23,199 bases of DNA from Euryarchaeota archaeon UBA86 (lineage in GTDB: Archaea; Thermoplasmatota; Poseidoniia; Poseidoniales; Thalassarchaeaceae). Numbering within the stretch: position 1 is the stretch's first letter; the number at the start of each line of letters is the position of its first letter. Below, in pieces: positions 21,811-23,199 of the stretch. The DNA is taken from positions 1-23,199 of the forward strand of contig DAQX01000001.1 of assembly GCA_002503055.1 (NCBI GenBank), written 5' to 3'. The notes under the pieces were generated by a model. It saw nothing but the letters and a program-made list of their open reading frames with translations. It had not been told where the DNA came from and made no database searches. The position numbers and the translations under genes were made by a program.

Positions 21811-23199
21811 CTAGTCCTCCGCACTGACAATTGACTCGGCTAGGGTCAACATTCCCTGAAGTCTGAGTGCGGTTGCCAACTCGGTATTCATTACGCGCGA
21901 CTTGTCTGTCAAAGTCATTCCAGAGTGGTGAAGTTTGGAGAGGTTTTCGGCCGCCTTGGCAAGGGCTCCTTCGTCCCTAGTTCCATTAACAGCCGACATT
22001 ATCGATGTCAATGTGCTAGAAACTAGACTAACCGAGTCTCCTGGGCCGGTTGAGAGTCTTTCAATCTGGGCCTCTGCGGCCTGAGAAGCGACTTCTACAG
22101 TTGATGATGAAGCGAAGTTGGCATGCGTTGCCCATTCCCCCGCATGGGCGCCGGCGGAGCTACCGACAACTAGGTCTTCGAGGAGGATGTTACCTGGAAG
22201 TAGGCCGGAGCCGTGCATACCGGTATGAGCGGAGCGTCCCGCAGCATACAGTCCAGTAAACCACATGTTGCCGTTATCGAAGGTCACCCTGCCGTGCTCG
22301 TCAACCGGAGCACCCCCGGTGGTGTCTGCGACTGCAGAGGAAAGTGGGATTACATCAATAGAAATATCGAGACCGGTTCTGTCCTTGACCCGGCGTGTTG
22401 TTTGGGCAAACCAGACTCCTGCTTCGGAGTCGAGGAATCGTAGATCTAATACACATTGTTCACCATCTAGAACGGCCTTCGGGGCAATGTCCTCGCCGTC
22501 TGCTCTACGAAGTCTTCCTCCTGAGCCTAGAAGGTCGAAGGGGAGTTTCAAGTCGGTGCCGCTGATTGTCAGCGCGTGTCTTGGTGTGTGAGCCATTCCG
22601 GCAAGACTTACTCCTGCTTTAGCGGCCATTGCGGCTCCCTCTCCAGCGCCTTGTGAGGCATCTGACCACATTCCTTGATGGCCCTCAGTAGCAAGGATTA
22701 TTGCCTTTGCTTGAATACTAACTACCTGCCCTGTCATGAGATCGAAAGCCACTATTCCTCTGACCTGTTGATTGTCCATGACTAGTGAGATTGGAACGAT
22801 TTCGGTTCTTCTGGGAATAGACCTCTTGATTGCCTGCTCTTCCAGGATTCTGGTTACTTCCCGCAGTGTGCTGTCACCGCATCCAGTCATCCTAGGCCTC
22901 GTGTGTCCGGGAGCCTCGGAAGCATGCGGGAGACCTGCATCGGTTCTGCGTAGAACGAGTCCCCACTTCTCCAACTCTGCTAGGGTTGAGACTGCTTGAG
23001 AGCATATTCTGGTGGCGGCTCCCTCATTGACGAAATCGCCTCCCGCAGCGATTGTATCCTCAAGATGTGCAGATGAATCGGTTTCTTCGATTGAGGCCGC
23101 AAGACTGGCGGTTGGTGCGCCACCAGAAGATGCTCCGGTTCCATATGAATCAATCATCAGAGGAGATGAGCCAGCGTCTGCCGATGCGATAGCGGCTCG
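21811..23199 (-). CDS. SdhA/FrdA-like flavoprotein with degenerate active site (N-terminus cut by the window edge)
   Basis: 462 codons are in view; the first residues, with the FAD GxGxxG, lie beyond base 23199. The fold is that of the succinate dehydrogenase/fumarate reductase/aspartate oxidase flavoproteins: SSGGAPTAS for the usual AQGGI, DSSAHLEDTIAAGG, LAELEKWGL, GHTRPRMTGCGDST, AKAIILATEG, TTGGAPVDEHGRV and GLYAAGRSAHTGMHG. Several functional residues are changed. The flavin-linking SHT is SYG. The arginine of RGEGG is leucine (FDLLGSGGRL). The second substrate arginine, in HGANRLGGNSL, is leucine (HGSGLLPGNIL). The protein ends at LAESIVSAED, just where the family continues to ESRGAH.R.D. 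It is probably an FAD protein with a different substrate or a non-catalytic role. The HIT gene starts one base after the stop. Confidence 0.82.
   Translation of the reverse strand, partial: RAAIASADAGSSPLMIDSYGTGASSGGAPTASLAASIEETDSSAHLEDTIAAGGDFVNEGAATRICSQAVSTLAELEKWGLVLRRTDAGLPHASEAPGHTRPRMTGCGDSTLREVTRILEEQAIKRSIPRRTEIVPISLVMDNQQVRGIVAFDLMTGQVVSIQAKAIILATEGHQGMWSDASQGAGEGAAMAAKAGVSLAGMAHTPRHALTISGTDLKLPFDLLGSGGRLRRADGEDIAPKAVLDGEQCVLDLRFLDSEAGVWFAQTTRRVKDRTGLDISIDVIPLSSAVADTTGGAPVDEHGRVTFDNGNMWFTGLYAAGRSAHTGMHGSGLLPGNILLEDLVVGSSAGAHAGEWATHANFASSSTVEVASQAAEAQIERLSTGPGDSVSLVSSTLTSIMSAVNGTRDEGALAKAAENLSKLHHSGMTLTDKSRVMNTELATALRLQGMLTLAESIVSAED

Noticed and set aside
21811..23199. Plain succinate dehydrogenase subunit A or L-aspartate oxidase
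   Set aside because: Both catalytic arginines are replaced and the conserved C-terminal ESRGAH region is missing; there is also no iron-sulfur subunit gene next to it in view.
1..23199. tRNA genes, CRISPR array, insertion sequences or prophage
   Set aside because: No cloverleaf-like sequence, regularly spaced repeats, transposase or phage motifs were seen; all gaps are short and accounted for.

Overview
The window looks like a piece of chromosome from an uncultured archaeon, most likely a marine Thermoplasmatota of the Marine Group II (Poseidoniales) type. The archaeal signature is direct: a TFIIB-type transcription factor and both subunits of DNA topoisomerase VI, with several strong GGAGG-type Shine-Dalgarno sites. 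The finer assignment is inference. It rests on roughly 50% GC, a bacterial-like class II ribonucleotide reductase and isocitrate dehydrogenase, a very large propeller/VWA/CARDB surface protein, and a bacterial-type acyltransferase in an archaeal setting. No tRNA, rRNA, CRISPR array, transposon or phage gene was seen. Coding density is very high and no gap exceeds about 180 bases.

Layout. Bases 1-1416 (minus strand): isocitrate dehydrogenase followed by the first 56 codons of a DEAD-box RNA helicase. Diverging from them is an OsmC-like gene (1481-1873), then the B12-dependent ribonucleotide reductase (2036-5677). This meets transcription factor B (5688-6623, minus) tail to tail. TFB diverges from an aconitase-family enzyme whose two domains are in LeuD-then-LeuC order (6804-8801). 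Topoisomerase VI B and A follow as a 4-base-overlapping pair (8883-12067), then a two-helix membrane protein (12106-12855). That gene converges, with overlapping stops, on a small two-helix protein (12852-13148, minus). A SurR/ArsR-like winged-helix regulator (13238-13975) abuts, stop to stop, a 1704-residue secreted and membrane-anchored surface protein (13976-19090, minus). Upstream of that lies a minus-strand cluster running from the right edge: a truncated, active-site-degenerate SdhA-like flavoprotein (21811-23199), a HIT hydrolase (21384-21809), a PlsC-type acyltransferase (19852-21387) and a DUF2299-like protein (19195-19830).

How the genes fit together. Isocitrate dehydrogenase and the aconitase-family protein represent the oxidative TCA branch. 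NrdJ supplies deoxynucleotides, topoisomerase VI handles DNA topology, and TFB sets basal transcription. The right-hand third is envelope-oriented: the surface protein and the acyltransferase.

Most worth a second look: the flavoprotein that keeps the SDH fold but has lost both substrate arginines and the C-terminal segment; the swivel-first aconitase; a VWA domain inserted between propeller blades; and near-perfect palindromes placed where they could control TFB and the SurR-like regulator. I see no multi-gene defence or mobile system here.
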